64,000 nt of DNA from Zygaena filipendulae (GCA_907165275.2 OU015654.1:3923501-3987500); one strand, 5' to 3'. Positions 27,201-33,489 are shown, counted from the stretch's first letter. The notes: generated by a model not told the origin, from the letters alone. Made by a program: numbers and translations.

Positions 27201-28373
27201 TATACCTAAGTCAAAGAATATATATTCGTCTTACTAATATTAGAGTTTGTAGGAGGTAATCTCTCTATCTACTGAATCGATTTTGAAAATTATTTTTCAT
27301 TACTCATACTCGGAAAGTAGGTCTGAAGTTGCCTGAGAAGCGGGTTGAAAGTAACCCTTTTCAGCCCTAGGGAGAATCGCTTTCAACTGACAACTGTCAA
27401 ATTATTAAAAAAAAACTAGGTCTATTTTCACATTTCTATTGAACCATGTTTCAACTTTCTATACAGCCAGCGCGATGTAAAATTGAAATAACGTAAAGTT
27501 TAAGTAGGTATTAATTAAAATAAAATTGACTCACTTTTTTTTAAGCTAATTCCTATTTATATTTTTTTATTTTCTTTAATTAATACTTAATAATTAAAGA
27601 AAATATATTTTTTAGGTCGCCACAATGTAAATAAAAAATACTGGCTGAATAGCTAGCCGGCCAAAGAAAAAGAAATAGGTGGGAAAGTGTCAAGCGACTA
27701 TCCGATCTTCACTCATTTTTTCTTTAGCTAATTCCTATTTTTATTTTGACTTTCCTTGCATTTGTAATGAAAAGCACAGTGTTACCCTCGGGAGAAAGAC
27801 TTATTTAGTCCCTCGATCTATAGGCGCCCTCGCTACGCTCGGGCGCCAAACCCCGTCTCGGGACTAAATAAGTTACTTTCACCCCTAGGATAACAATGTA
27901 CTATTACCAATAGCAAGCCACGCAATTTGTGAGTGTCATAGGCTATTTCTACGGGAACTCCGAAATTATCGTGGGTGAAACTGCATGAAATTTTGCATAC
28001 CTATACGTTATCAAGGATACAAAAAAGGACATAGGATTGCAGGTATTTTATAGATCGGCAGTCAACTCCAAGACCGGGTTTAAACCTGATAACAGCCTGG
28101 GCATTTACGGGCTTCTATTCGGGTTAAACCCAAGCACCATAGGCAAACAGGGTTAATTGCCCATTTATAGTAGGTATTGTTTATCCCCGTGAAACAGGTA
28201 GCAGTTACTCCTAAATAAGACCTTTTTTAATGTCACTTATCAGGTTACACTCCATTTTTACCATTGTAAACAGACGCCACGAATATCTTGACGGTGCGCG
28301 GGCCCGGCCACTTGTCGCTGCGGAGCGTGAAGCCCTGCAGCGCTTCCAGCACCGCGGGCTCAGGGGCGCTCAT
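1..28373 (-). CDS. NWD2-like: NACHT and WD-repeat protein, NWD1/NWD2-like (20 coding exons, 3' end off the window)
   Basis: Multi-exon gene on the minus strand. Twenty exons join with GT/AG borders and matching phases to give 1,262 residues, still open at the left edge. Residues 28-162 form a DUF4062-like domain (KIFVASVYNDFREERR, later YFLCFIGGD). Residues about 324-572 are a NACHT NTPase with Walker A GPDASGKS (378-385) and Walker B LLIFIDNVHRV ending near 481. A helical region follows (GLTELELLELLMP at 580-592; LRDAHSDLAALHF near 660). WD40 repeats run from about 840 to the end, with LTGSEDTTVVVWDL and VLSGSEDRSIVVWQL as the clearest blades. Vertebrate NWD proteins are roughly 1,500-1,750 residues, so several hundred are probably missing. 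Known family role: STAND-type signalling ATPases that may oligomerise through NACHT while the propeller binds partners. The insect function is not known to me. There is no signal peptide or membrane segment. Family assignment is firm; NWD1 versus NWD2 is not resolved. Confidence 0.93.
487..641 (-). CDS. NWD2-like: NWD2-like coding exon 19
   Basis: Residues 1124-1175: VIFVGGNRVTIYSFHTEDH, a WD strand pair, then a basic stretch (KQMKRRQTK). Donor TACAG|GTAACG, phase 0. The acceptor ATCTACCGAG has a poor pyrimidine tract; I chose it because it alone fits the phases of exons 18 and 20. The 5' border is the least certain of the internal exons. Confidence 0.78.
642..1141 (-). other. Intron 18, no feature seen
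   Basis: AT-rich intron of the NWD2-like gene. A 64-codon plus-strand ORF (760-954) has no domain and lies in the intron. Confidence 0.6.
1142..1313 (-). CDS. NWD2-like: NWD2-like coding exon 18 (WD blade)
   Basis: Residues 1067-1124: VKCFCVGHDSSRAAVGCADQ then RVYVYSLHSAQLL and DRDHFLLAA. Acceptor TAATCTAG follows a TAATAATAA tract; donor GCTG|GTACGT, phase 1. Confidence 0.9.
2533..2731 (+). mobile_element. Helitron/Lep1-like short repeat
   Basis: It starts with a TCTGTCTGTCTG microsatellite and continues with CGATTTTCACCAATAGATAG. It ends CGCGGGTGAAACCGTGGG then ACAGCTAGTT. The CTAG end fits a Helitron-type CTRR terminus and the unit is widespread in Lepidoptera; assignment to Lep1/Helitron is from memory and unconfirmed. 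Confidence 0.5.
2875..2940 (-). mobile_element. SINE tail fragment
   Basis: The minus strand reads GGTTTCCACGACACAAGCTT to AGATCTGTGTGTTGTGAAGT, the same tail as the copies near 14.86, 20.3 and 61.7 kb. It lies 160 bases from the SINE head at 3100-3290. Confidence 0.55.
3100..3290 (-). mobile_element. tRNA-derived SINE, head with A and B boxes
   Basis: On the minus strand there is an A-box-like TGGCGCAGTTGG and, about 65 bases on, a B box GGTTCGATTCCCGG, followed by ACTTTGTGTGATGAAC, a segment shared with the copy near 61.7 kb. The A-to-B spacing and lack of a cloverleaf rule out a functional tRNA. The head contains a 19-bp hairpin (3237-3286). Lies in intron 17. Confidence 0.7.
3435..3713 (-). 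CDS. NWD2-like: NWD2-like coding exon 17 (two WD blades)
   Basis: Residues 974-1066: HHRGSVTGVKV, ILVTCSQDGTVCTWNVD, then a less regular blade ending in TYLHMLKRHKAK. Acceptor TACAACAG, donor AAA|GTGAGT, phase 0. Confidence 0.92.
3890..4001 (-). CDS. NWD2-like: NWD2-like coding exon 16 (WD blade)
   Basis: Residues 936-973: EHIAPVLCVAA then LVISGGEDSAVIVTSLVDG, a WD blade lacking the terminal Trp. Acceptor ACGTATAG, donor ACTG|GTGAGA, phase 0. Confidence 0.92.
4160..4500 (-). mobile_element. CRE-bearing MITE family, copy A
   Basis: Shares TTTAGTCCGTCAGTTAG at one end and a CGACGGGCAAAAAACTAAAA end at the other with copies B-F. Contains one TGACGTCA (4337-4344) and a degenerate partner. Lies in intron 15, close to exon 16. 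Confidence 0.6.
5033..5267. mobile_element. 235-bp MITE with 4-bp target duplication, copy 1
   Basis: Terminal inverted repeats of about 33 bp run from GGACGCAGATAAGCAATAAC to TGCTTATC-type ends at CTATGTCC. Flanked by AACT on both sides (5029-5032, 5268-5271). Shares its whole length with the copy at 50.5 kb. No coding capacity. Confidence 0.8.
6158..6281 (-). CDS. NWD2-like: NWD2-like coding exon 15 (WD blade)
   Basis: Residues 895-936: HSGRILCMCV then YLLTGSEDTTVVVWDL, a textbook WD40 blade (GH..SGSxDxxVxxWD). Acceptor ATGTGCAG, donor ATCCT|GTGAGT, phase 2. Confidence 0.93.
6282..7293 (-). other. Intron 14
   Basis: Only the possible LINE fragment at 7085 is visible. A 61-codon ORF at 6548 is not convincing. 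Confidence 0.55.
7085..7165 (+). repeat. Possible degenerate LINE 3' fragment
   Basis: TACGGCGTGGTGGAATATCG and GGGGTAGGCCTGAGCTAGCA resemble the TGGAATAxGxxC / GGAGGCCTxxGCCCAGCAGTGG end of lepidopteran non-LTR elements. Lies in intron 14. Confidence 0.3.
7294..7472 (-). CDS. NWD2-like: NWD2-like coding exon 14 (first WD blade)
   Basis: Residues 835-895: LQPPIASTVRVVSV, LAPSGQHLVLAPSSGDPQLW and NSKVHTFKG. The D-x-x-L-W type ending marks the first WD blade. Acceptor TTGTTTAG, donor AAAG|GTTTGT, phase 1. Confidence 0.9.
7504..7747 (+). mobile_element. CRE-bearing MITE family, copy B
   Basis: Begins ATGTTGACTAATTC and ends GTCAACATCCCCATTAT. Two perfect TGACGTCA octamers (7591-7598, 7636-7643) face each other around the centre. 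It starts about 30 bases upstream of the exon 14 acceptor. Confidence 0.7.
9241..9451. mobile_element. Short P-like MITE
   Basis: Inverted ends TATGTAACTTTTGTTGCTAT / TTCTATCATTTTTCGATTGC (reverse strand), about 40 bp. The interior ATGTTTATTTTGGTTGCTAG matches, in reverse orientation, the left arm of the THAP-bearing element at 52.8 kb. Confidence 0.55.
9748..9866 (-). CDS. NWD2-like: NWD2-like coding exon 13
   Basis: Residues 796-835: IIAWLRPAVARRGLLATLV then KPLLVPLNGW. It is the last helical segment before the WD repeats. Acceptor TTTGTATAG, donor GGATG|GTGAGT, phase 2. About 4 kb of intron separates it from exon 12. Confidence 0.9.
11145..12157. mobile_element. 1-kb element built around GGGTAAGTG / GCGCA motifs
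   Basis: Ends are inverted: GAGTCGTTCGGGTCAAGTGC on the left, and GAGTCGTACGGGGTAACTGA reading in from the right. Variants of GGGTAAGTGnGCGCA recur near 11158, 11341-11374, 11381-11418, 11750-11787 and 12112-12145, in both orientations. It interrupts an older repeat whose halves lie at 11080-11144 and 12158-12250. No coding ORF. Superfamily not recognised. Confidence 0.6.
12558..12583. repeat. Poly(T) run
   Basis: About 26 T in a row in intron 12, likely a homopolymer expansion or the tail of an old minus-strand retroelement. Confidence 0.9.
13313..13552 (-). mobile_element. Repeat of the ACAGCTAGT-ended group
   Basis: On the plus strand it reads ACTAGCTGTCCTGCGCGG then TTTCACCCGCGATAATTTCG. 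The body differs from the microsatellite-headed copies (CATCCCTTTGGGGGTTGAAT). Lies in intron 12. Confidence 0.45.
13590..13705 (+). repeat. Fragment of the lepidopteran GGGTTCCGTAC repeat
   Basis: TTTAGGGTTCCGTACCCGTA, followed by GTCCGTCTGTCC and CACACGGGTTTTACAGGC. I recognise this as a common lepidopteran interspersed repeat, but not its superfamily. Confidence 0.4.
13936..14082 (-). CDS. NWD2-like: NWD2-like coding exon 12
   Basis: Residues 747-795: VQTVTISYLRCILEHIRCY and DPMQLGAQ, helical repeats between NACHT and the propeller. Acceptor TCTGTGCAG, donor CTCAG|GTACGA, phase 0 at both ends. Confidence 0.9.
14083..14435 (-). other. Intron 11, no feature seen
   Basis: About 350 bases of AT-rich sequence between exons 12 and 11. 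Confidence 0.6.
14436..14614 (-). CDS. NWD2-like: NWD2-like coding exon 11
   Basis: Residues 687-746: CVDEDDALLDSTPFHSG, then QRHVEESWLHLLLAGDFSKL and LTVCNFDFLLAA. These match the family's NxRxxxELxYHLxxxG and NFxWL helices. Acceptor TTCCAAG, donor GCT|GTGAGT, phase 0. Confidence 0.9.
14615..14958 (-). other. Intron 10, holds only a SINE tail
   Basis: 344 bases between exons 11 and 10. The only identifiable content is the SINE tail fragment at 14826-14902. Confidence 0.6.
14826..14902 (-). mobile_element. SINE tail fragment
   Basis: The minus strand carries GGTTTCCACGATACAAGCTT then GTGTGGGATTGAGTAGATCT, matching the SINE tail near 61.7 kb. It sits in the short intron between exons 10 and 11. 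Confidence 0.55.
14959..15159 (-). CDS. NWD2-like: NWD2-like coding exon 10
   Basis: Residues 620-687: PLLSESVVSGRCTWRWR, an Ala/Arg-rich stretch, then ALRDAHSDLAALHFAHF and an acidic NDTDDTDTEEA tail. LRDAHSDLA matches the family's HxxLADYF region. The acceptor CTTCGTCAG is chosen because it alone gives the needed phase 1. Donor CCAG|GTGCGT. It is very GC-rich, which makes the antisense strand look open as well. Confidence 0.85.
15160..15939 (-). other. Intron 9, no feature seen
   Basis: AT-rich, with a short GGTTAGGTTAGG at 15476. No repeat copy recognised. Confidence 0.55.
15940..16083 (-). CDS. NWD2-like: NWD2-like coding exon 9
   Basis: Residues 572-620: GYITCSEFGLTELELLELL, then a helix ending LCVVKYMM. 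This is the winged-helix-like GLTExEL segment that follows NACHT in NWD proteins. Acceptor GATTTCAG, donor ATGA|GTAAGT, phase 1. Confidence 0.92.
16161..16905 (-). CDS. NWD2-like: NWD2-like coding exon 8 (NACHT domain)
   Basis: The largest exon, residues 324-572. It begins EVFLEHITHLRICIEH and carries nearly the whole nucleotide-binding core: Walker A YGPDASGKST (377-386), the strand RIVRFSAATPRS, and Walker B ILLIFIDNVHRV. It ends at SKAFSKLAG. The acceptor is a clear TATTTCAG; the donor is GCAG|GTACGC, phase 1. The open frame continues upstream of the acceptor to an in-frame ATG at 17004; I treat that as intron because exon 7 splices in perfectly. Confidence 0.95.
17203..17362 (-). CDS. NWD2-like: NWD2-like coding exon 7
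   Basis: Residues 270-323: a Ser/Asp-rich opening (ASSADSSRTDPPSD) then REKVVAVVSSLVDESL and a basic KGRKKTVQ tail. This is the helical linker just before NACHT. Acceptor AATCTAG, donor ACAG|GTAAAC, phase 0. Confidence 0.88.
17596..17764 (-). CDS. NWD2-like: NWD2-like coding exon 6
   Basis: Residues 214-270: ELLSSGNHPKGVIAVFREV, ARLKRLRQKFEDALPD and HVIELE. The segment matches the family's CFFR-x-h / LR-x-KF linker. Acceptor AACTTCCAG, donor CTCGA|GTGAGT, phase 2. Confidence 0.9.
17803..17832. repeat. (AAAT)n microsatellite
   Basis: Seven to eight AAAT units in intron 5, about 40 bases upstream of the exon 6 acceptor. Confidence 0.9.
17985..18193 (+). mobile_element. Repeat of the ACAGCTAGT-ended group
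   Basis: Contains GAATCTCCGAAACGGTTGGA and ends GGTGAAACAGCTAGT. Parallel in layout to the copy at 34330-34595. Lies in intron 5. Confidence 0.45.
18223..18385 (-). mobile_element. Helitron/Lep1-like short repeat
   Basis: The plus strand reads ACTAGCTGTTCCCTGCGG then TTTCACCCGCGG, and later AATCACTCTATCTATTGATG: the reverse complement of the 2533-2731 copy. It lies back to back with the copy at 17985-18193. Confidence 0.5.
19981..20135 (-). CDS. NWD2-like: NWD2-like coding exon 5
   Basis: Residues 162-214: WFNDMLERDEQRSRL then VADLLRSPAELQCELAL. This is an amphipathic helical linker after the N-terminal domain. Acceptor TTGATCAG, donor CTTG|GTAACA, phase 1. Confidence 0.88.
20136..22003 (-). 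other. Intron 4
   Basis: Contains the SINE tail at 20289. The remainder is AT-rich sequence without identifiable elements. Confidence 0.55.
20289..20345 (+). mobile_element. SINE tail fragment
   Basis: Plus-strand GGTTCAATCTGGGAATTGGG then AGTAGATCTGTGTGTTGTGA: remnants of a B-box-like stretch and the shared SINE tail. Lies in intron 4. Confidence 0.45.
22004..22173 (-). CDS. NWD2-like: NWD2-like coding exon 4
   Basis: Residues 106-162. It opens with CFIGGDASSYQPVLPFTIP, the equivalent of the LLG-x-KYG-x-x-P segment that closes the DUF4062-like fold, so I placed the acceptor at TGAATAG rather than at the later TTACCAG. Donor AAGTG|GTGAGT, phase 2. Confidence 0.85.
22174..22708 (-). other. 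Intron 3, short, no feature seen
   Basis: About 535 bases between exons 4 and 3. Nothing recognised. Confidence 0.55.
22709..22831 (-). CDS. NWD2-like: NWD2-like coding exon 3
   Basis: Residues 65-105: IEFVDMHYGT, then HYLDEIRWCNRMSKAGYFL. This matches the family's VIDLYWG and C-x-x-SAGP-F stretches. Acceptor ACACAATAG, donor CTC|GTAAGT, phase 0 at both ends. The exon is GC-rich. Confidence 0.9.
22832..26078 (-). other. Intron 2
   Basis: Carries fold-back copy 1 (23517-23933), followed by a short palindrome (AATTAAACTAGA, 8-base loop, TCTAGTTTAATT near 23957-23988). From 24000 to 26078 I see no element. Confidence 0.5.
23517..23933 (+). mobile_element. Fold-back repeat, copy 1
   Basis: Shares with 27288-27907 the blocks TTTTTCATTACTCATACTCG, GGGAGAATCGCTTTCAACTG and CACCCCTAGGATAACAATGT. 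Its right end forms an imperfect inverted repeat (GTGTTATCCTCGGGAGAAAG against CTTTCACCCCTAGGATAACA). The loop reads GAGACGGGGTTTGGCGCCCG. Lies in intron 3. Confidence 0.65.
26079..26158 (-). CDS. NWD2-like: NWD2-like coding exon 2
   Basis: Residues 38-64, including FREERRQILEMVGPEL and DDRYIE. The FxEER(R) motif is typical of the DUF4062-like start of NWD/TEP1-type proteins. Acceptor TTCAACAG, donor GAG|GTATTT; enters at phase 1, leaves at phase 0. Confidence 0.88.
26159..28261 (-). other. Intron 1 (between coding exons 1 and 2)
   Basis: Carries fold-back copy 2. An 88-codon plus-strand ORF at 26754 has no domain. A weak ACAGCTAGT-group fragment may lie near 27940-27985. Confidence 0.5.
27288..27907 (+). 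mobile_element. Fold-back repeat, copy 2
   Basis: Same family as 23517-23933 but with an extra ~180 bases (27535-27712) bounded by a short duplicated AGCTAATTCCTATTT, and with the loop inverted (CGGGCGCCAAACCCCGTCTC). The arms ACTTATTTAGTCCC and GGGACTAAATAAGT pair perfectly. Lies in intron 1. Confidence 0.65.
28262..28373 (-). CDS. NWD2-like: NWD2-like coding exon 1 (start exon)
   Basis: Residues 1-37 plus the first base of codon 38. It starts at ATG (MSAPEPAVLEALQGF) and runs into KIFVASVYN, the first strand of the DUF4062-like domain. The donor is AATG|GTAAAA, phase 1. An in-frame TAA lies 57 bases upstream with no other ATG between, which favours this start, but see the finding on the 38-base GT..AG segment. 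The exon is GC-rich against an AT-rich intron. Confidence 0.8.
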
Positions 28374-28441
28374 CTCGTGCCGCCCACCGGCGCCCCCAGC
28401 CGAGCACTCACCCTGCACTCCTTACACCACGCCACGACATC
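28374..28441 (-). other. 5' leader of the NWD2-like start exon, with acceptor and short upstream ORF
   Basis: A pyrimidine-rich tract ending CTTGCACTAG (acceptor at 28442-28445) precedes this leader, so the start exon is probably spliced to an upstream exon. The leader opens with an ATG (28440) that begins a 10-codon ORF ending in TGA at 28408, before the main ATG. A second frame is also open and contains WCKEC. The last 38 bases (28374-28411) begin GTGAGT and end CACGAG. Confidence 0.5.
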
Positions 28442-29078
28442 CTAGTGCAAGAGAAATTGAAAAATTAAAATTAGAAAGAAGTTAGGTAACTGGGTAGGTT
28501 AGGCCTAATGGCGTGTTCCAGTAGCGTCACTTGAAAGTCAGTTCCCATTTCAGTGCCTGCAGTCTACGTACTTAACGACTACTTATCGATCGTTTTCGGT
28601 AGATAACTTATATTGATAAATACTAAATTCTTTATATCACTCTCCAAGTCAAAAAATTAAACAGCAATTACACATTAAAATTAAAAATAAATGTATTTAT
28701 AACCTTGTTACAAAATGTAGGTATAGGTACCAGCTTCTTATGCTTCTAAACAACGAATTTATTGCATTTAAGTTTTAGAAATCATCCTACTCTTTTAATC
28801 ATTGTTTTAATCGTGTCTGCCCAAATGTAGTAAACAATAAACCTATCTGTTAGATATCTGCTTTCCCTTTGTCATGTTTATTTTATGAGCCCTAGGCCCT
28901 GGCGTTTATCATTAATGGCACGTCAGCTCTCGTCAAACGCCCTTTCTCGCGGGATCGCTTTGGGGATGGTTTCCACGCGTTGTGTTATATTATTTCATCG
29001 TATTTGCCAATTACATACATGCCAGGACCAGTGTTTTGTAATTAAGTTAGGGTAATTTTTTTCTCTTCAAATTTTGGG

Positions 29079-29097
29079 AGGTTAGGTTAGGTTAGGG
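29079..29097 (+). repeat. Short interstitial TTAGG run
   Basis: GGTTAGGTTAGGTTAGGG, three to four units of the insect telomeric motif. Too short to signify a telomere remnant with confidence. Confidence 0.5.
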
Positions 29098-30073
29098 AAT
29101 TCTTGGGAATGAAACTTAATTTTAAAGTTATAAAATATGACAGCTGAGTATAAAGAGTAAGTACAAAAAGTTTTTAGTGGGGTAAATTTATAGCCATGTT
29201 AGTGTCTAAGTTTGCTCGAAAGGTTATTTCTTATCTTTAAATAAGGGTATCTAAAGATTATTATTATTCAAGCTTGCTTACCTCAGTAAAGAGCGGAGTA
29301 ACGAATGAAACAAACCGAACCAACAAAATAATATTATTAGTTCAATGCCGTAATTTTAAATAATATGGACATTAATGTATTTGAGTAAGTAACATTGTTA
29401 ATTTGTTAACGAATCGTAAGCTTTGCTTTTTGCAAAAAAAAAAATTAAGGTATATGCCATCAATATTAAGATCTTTGTTTGAGCGACATTGTATCTGATA
29501 AGAAAAACAATTAATTCAATTTGACATAAAATGCAATTTACAGTGACATTGTAAAGAGGTAAAATTAGAAGTTTATATATTTGTTTGTAAGTTTGGATGT
29601 AGGGAGTAATCTCCCGATCTACTGAGCCGATTCTGATAGGAAACCACATTATTTCTGAGTGGCATGTGATAGTTTTACTTTGAAACAGGGAGTTCCTGCG
29701 GGAATACTTAAATTTATACAGATAAGACTATGGAGGAAACAGCTATGTATTTGGTGGTGTGGAGGTAATTTGGGTATTGGAATGGGAGATAGGTGACTTT
29801 CATCCTGATAAAAAAGTTTATGCGGGAATCCCGAAAGTGATGTGTGAAATCACGTAGGTCCAGTAGTTTGACATAAAATGAATGTTTTTAAATAACTATT
29901 CGTGCGAAACGCTAGCTGAAAATATTCGCGTCTCACGTGACTACAATGACTTCCTGCAAACAAAATTGCAAATGGAACGTGATTTTTTTTTTTATGAACG
30001 ACTCAGTTGCGTGCCGTCGAAAACTATGTCATAGATATAACACTAATACGGTACCATGGTAAAGTTGAACGTT

Positions 30074-30460
30074 AAGGTGCTCCCTTACCGCGAACATTCG
30101 CGTGTGATGTAACATTATACATTCGCCTTTGAGCATTACATTAAAATACTACCTCCCTGACTGACGAGCATTCGTTTGTAATGTAACATTATAGATTCGA
30201 CTTCGATTATTAGCTTTTAGTTGATTCCATTAAGTGGAGCGCATTGATGTTACAAGTTGTATCAAGATATTACAATATCATTACAAGGTGCGCATTGTAA
30301 TGCTCGGTTTTCCTCCTTCACTGATGTATACCCGTTTTGTATCATTACAAGGTGTGCATTGTAATGTTCGGTTCTCCTCCTTCACTGATGTAACGGCTAA
30401 CGCTCAAATCTGTATCGGTACATTAGGTACACGCGAATGTTCCCGGTGAGGGAGCACCTT
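30074..30460. mobile_element. 387-bp MITE flanked by TTA
   Basis: Inverted ends of about 32 bp: AGGTGCTCCCTTACCGCGAA on the left, and AGGTGCTCCCTCACCGGGAA reading in from the right. TTA lies on both sides, the 3-bp duplication expected of PIF/Harbinger-type elements. It contains two ~52-bp direct repeats at a 64-base spacing. Confidence 0.65.
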
Positions 30461-31705
30461 TATAAATACTTATTTGAAGGTGAGGTACATATAATATAGT
30501 CCCTCGGATCATGGTATCCGCCTATAACGTGTAATCAAAACTTCGGGGCACGTTACAGGTGCGTCGTTCGCCTATTATAAAGATAAAACGGCGGTAATTT
30601 TATTTAATAGCTATGTCATTGAGGCCAGCAGTTTAGCTGCAAAGTCGATCGATAACGAACCCAAAGAACGCAACTCTTATAAATGTCTGGGTTGATCGGT
30701 GGATTATTTGGTAAATTATTGTATTTGCATGGTCTCTTGAATAATAATAAGAAAATTATGATTTTGCCATTACAACGCGTATTTACAATATGAACTTTGA
30801 CCTGTTTTCACCATCAAAACTAGCGCCACTCGCTATAAGAAATAGTAATTATCCTCTTCCGTTTCAAAAATATTTGACAGGGGAATATGTAATCAAGGCT
30901 TTAATTAATAATTATAATCTTCTATTATTACGATTCTTCCACACCACTTAGGTATATTGGTACCGAAGTATTTACATGCAGGCTCGTGTATTAGTAATTA
31001 ATTATACGTATATATACCTATCCAGCAACCCGACTATTCACTGGCTGCTGCAATTACATATTAATATCAGAGAAGCATGTTTCTGCGTAGTAGTCGGGTC
31101 TACATGACTGTGTTTATACTATATGGTATGGTATATGCACGTCACCGTCTGCATCTTATAGTTCTTTTGCTTTTTACATATAAGTGGTCGAATAGTAAAA
31201 TTATATTTTCAATCAAACCTACAGAATTATAGCATGTAACGAATGTATTATAAATGAAATCACCTACATACAACAAGACAACTTGTGTGTTGTTCTTAAA
31301 TGTATTCCATATATTATGTGTCATTTATTTAAAAGATAAAGAGGAAAAAAAAATGTTTATCACTATTATTTATCATCTTTGGAACTATTAAAATAAAGGA
31401 TTCTAATTCTTCCGAGTTAGGTAGGTACAACAGGCTTCTTTCAGGAAGCTACAGTATCCTTGACTAACGTAGATTTAATTTTAAAGCCGGAGCAAAGGGT
31501 TCCCGAAACAGTTGTTTGTTAAACAGCGGCATTTTTTTTTTAGAATTTTCTCGACTTTCGCCAACCAAACCTATACCAAAATTTTATCGCAATCGTAAGA
31601 ACGACACAGGAGCGCAAACGTGATAAAATATTCTATGAAATAAAGTGATTTATTGAAAGTTAGCATTTCCAGTGATATGTCGAAGAATTATTATTATTAT
31701 CACTA

Positions 31706-31905
31706 CATAGTATAAAACAAAGCCGCTTCCCGCTGTCTGTCTGTCTCTATGTATGCTTAGATCTTTAAAACTACGCAATGGATTTTATGCGGTTTTTTTA
31801 TAGGTAGGGTGATTCAAGAGGACGGTTTACACGTATAGTTTCTTCCGGAAATCCCACGGGAACTAGGTAATTTCCGCGGGTAAACCCGCGGGGAACAGTT
31901 CACGC
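31706..31905 (+). mobile_element. Helitron/Lep1-like short repeat
   Basis: CTGTCTGTCTGTCTCTATG head, AGGGTGATTCAAGAGGACGG middle, and AACCCGCGGGGAACAGTT end. Confidence 0.45.
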
Positions 31906-32639
31906 ATGCACAATATCTACTTACAACTGTATACTTATTGTAGGCAACAATTCCTAAACTTTAGGATGTTACAAGGCAACTTTGTTTAAACACTTAAATC
32001 AGGGATTTCGAAAAATCTTATGTTATAATTGCGAATCTATTTGTTTTTTTGTTTGTTACGCTTTCACACTCGATCGATCATTATAAAATTTTACAGATAC
32101 GTTCAAGGTAGGTACAGAAAAGGACACAGAGTATTAAATAACGCGGGAACTCGCAGTAGTAATTAAAAAGCCAAAATAAATAATAATTGATGTAAAAAAA
32201 ACGGTCAAACTTGCATGACTTGTCAGTTATGACAATATGACGGACGATTTACGGACGTCCAGACCTCACTGAAATGGAAAGAAAAATATATTGAGCACAA
32301 ATTGAAACATACCTAAAATGTTTTTTTTGCATGTATCGAAACTTTGACGATCGTAAAAAATAAGAGGTAAAAACGAACGGCGATAAAAATGAAATACCAT
32401 AAAAATTGCTGTGATGGCAGCGCGGCGTTGCTGCGTTTTTTTTTGCAGTTTTTTATAATGATATTACTTATGAAGTTAGGGAGCTCGGTGAGCGGACGTC
32501 ACTGAATGAGTCTTCTGTCTTATTCAACTTCATTATAGCTTTCCCCTCGCAGTTGCATCCGCTTCAATTTCGGGATTTCCTCAGGAACACTTTGTTCTGG
32601 ATTAAAATTTTCCTACGAGTATGTTACTCTAACAGATAT

Positions 32640-32694
32640 CCCTACTAATATTACAAATGCGAAAGTAACCGAAAGTAACCCTGTCTGTCTGTCG

Positions 32695-32744
<50 letters not shown>

Positions 32745-32900
32745 GTGTTACGCTTTTACACCTTAACGGCTCGAGCGATCATCACGAAATTTTGCACACA
32801 CGTTGTCAGAGGAGCAACAAGGGACATAGGGTACTTTTATCCCGGAATTTCCTCGGGAACTCCGAAATTAAGGCGGGTGAAACCGTGGGGCACAGCTGGT
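32640..32900 (+). mobile_element. Helitron/Lep1-like repeat with (TCTG)n
   Basis: Full-length layout: CTACTAATATTACAAATGCG start, expanded TCTG microsatellite (32682-32743), ATCATCACGAAATTTTGCAC, and AAACCGTGGGGCACAGCTGG end. Confidence 0.55.
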
Positions 32901-33489
32901 TATAAATAGTTTCTTATTAGTGAAATACTTTTTTTTATCGGTGTATAGTTCAAGAGATTCCCACAAACAAACTGTTACTATTTATAATATAGGTATATGA
33001 TATTAATAATGTAGGAGTACAGATAGTCACGCCTTTCTCGCGAAGCTGTAAGAAGAGCATTTGGATGCAAAAGGATGGATGAAAATTTAGGAAGAAACCT
33101 AACTCATTGCATTGATAAAGTTATTTAATAACAAATTCATTTATTTATGAGGGGACATCAACTGTTGACTTGTATGCCGTACTCAGAGGTCTAACAGAGA
33201 AAGTTTCCTTGAGTTCTGAATATTTAATGTACCCGAGTGTAATAAAGTTATTTACTAGGTACGATGTACCTATTTTATTTATTAGATCTATGCGGGCACA
33301 AACTACGATAAAATTATAAAAGACACAAAAATACACCCAACCGGTTAGATTTAGGTACAATAATTACTTTTTTCGTCTAGATTTACCTATATTTTTGCTG
33401 TCACTTGCAATATCTATATATAGGTATGTAGATGGGTTTTGTACAACTCGCAAAATAATGAACACTTCATTTTATACTTTTACTCGTAA

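Noticed and set aside
28230..28485. Plus-strand ORFs of 65-71 codons
   Set aside because: They are antisense shadows of the GC-rich start exon.
29079..29097. Telomere remnant (TTAGG)n
   Set aside because: Only three to four units; similar short runs occur at 15476 and 63384 and arise easily by chance.
32682..32743. (TCTG)n as a CRISPR-like or regulatory array
   Set aside because: It is a simple microsatellite belonging to the repeat unit that contains it.
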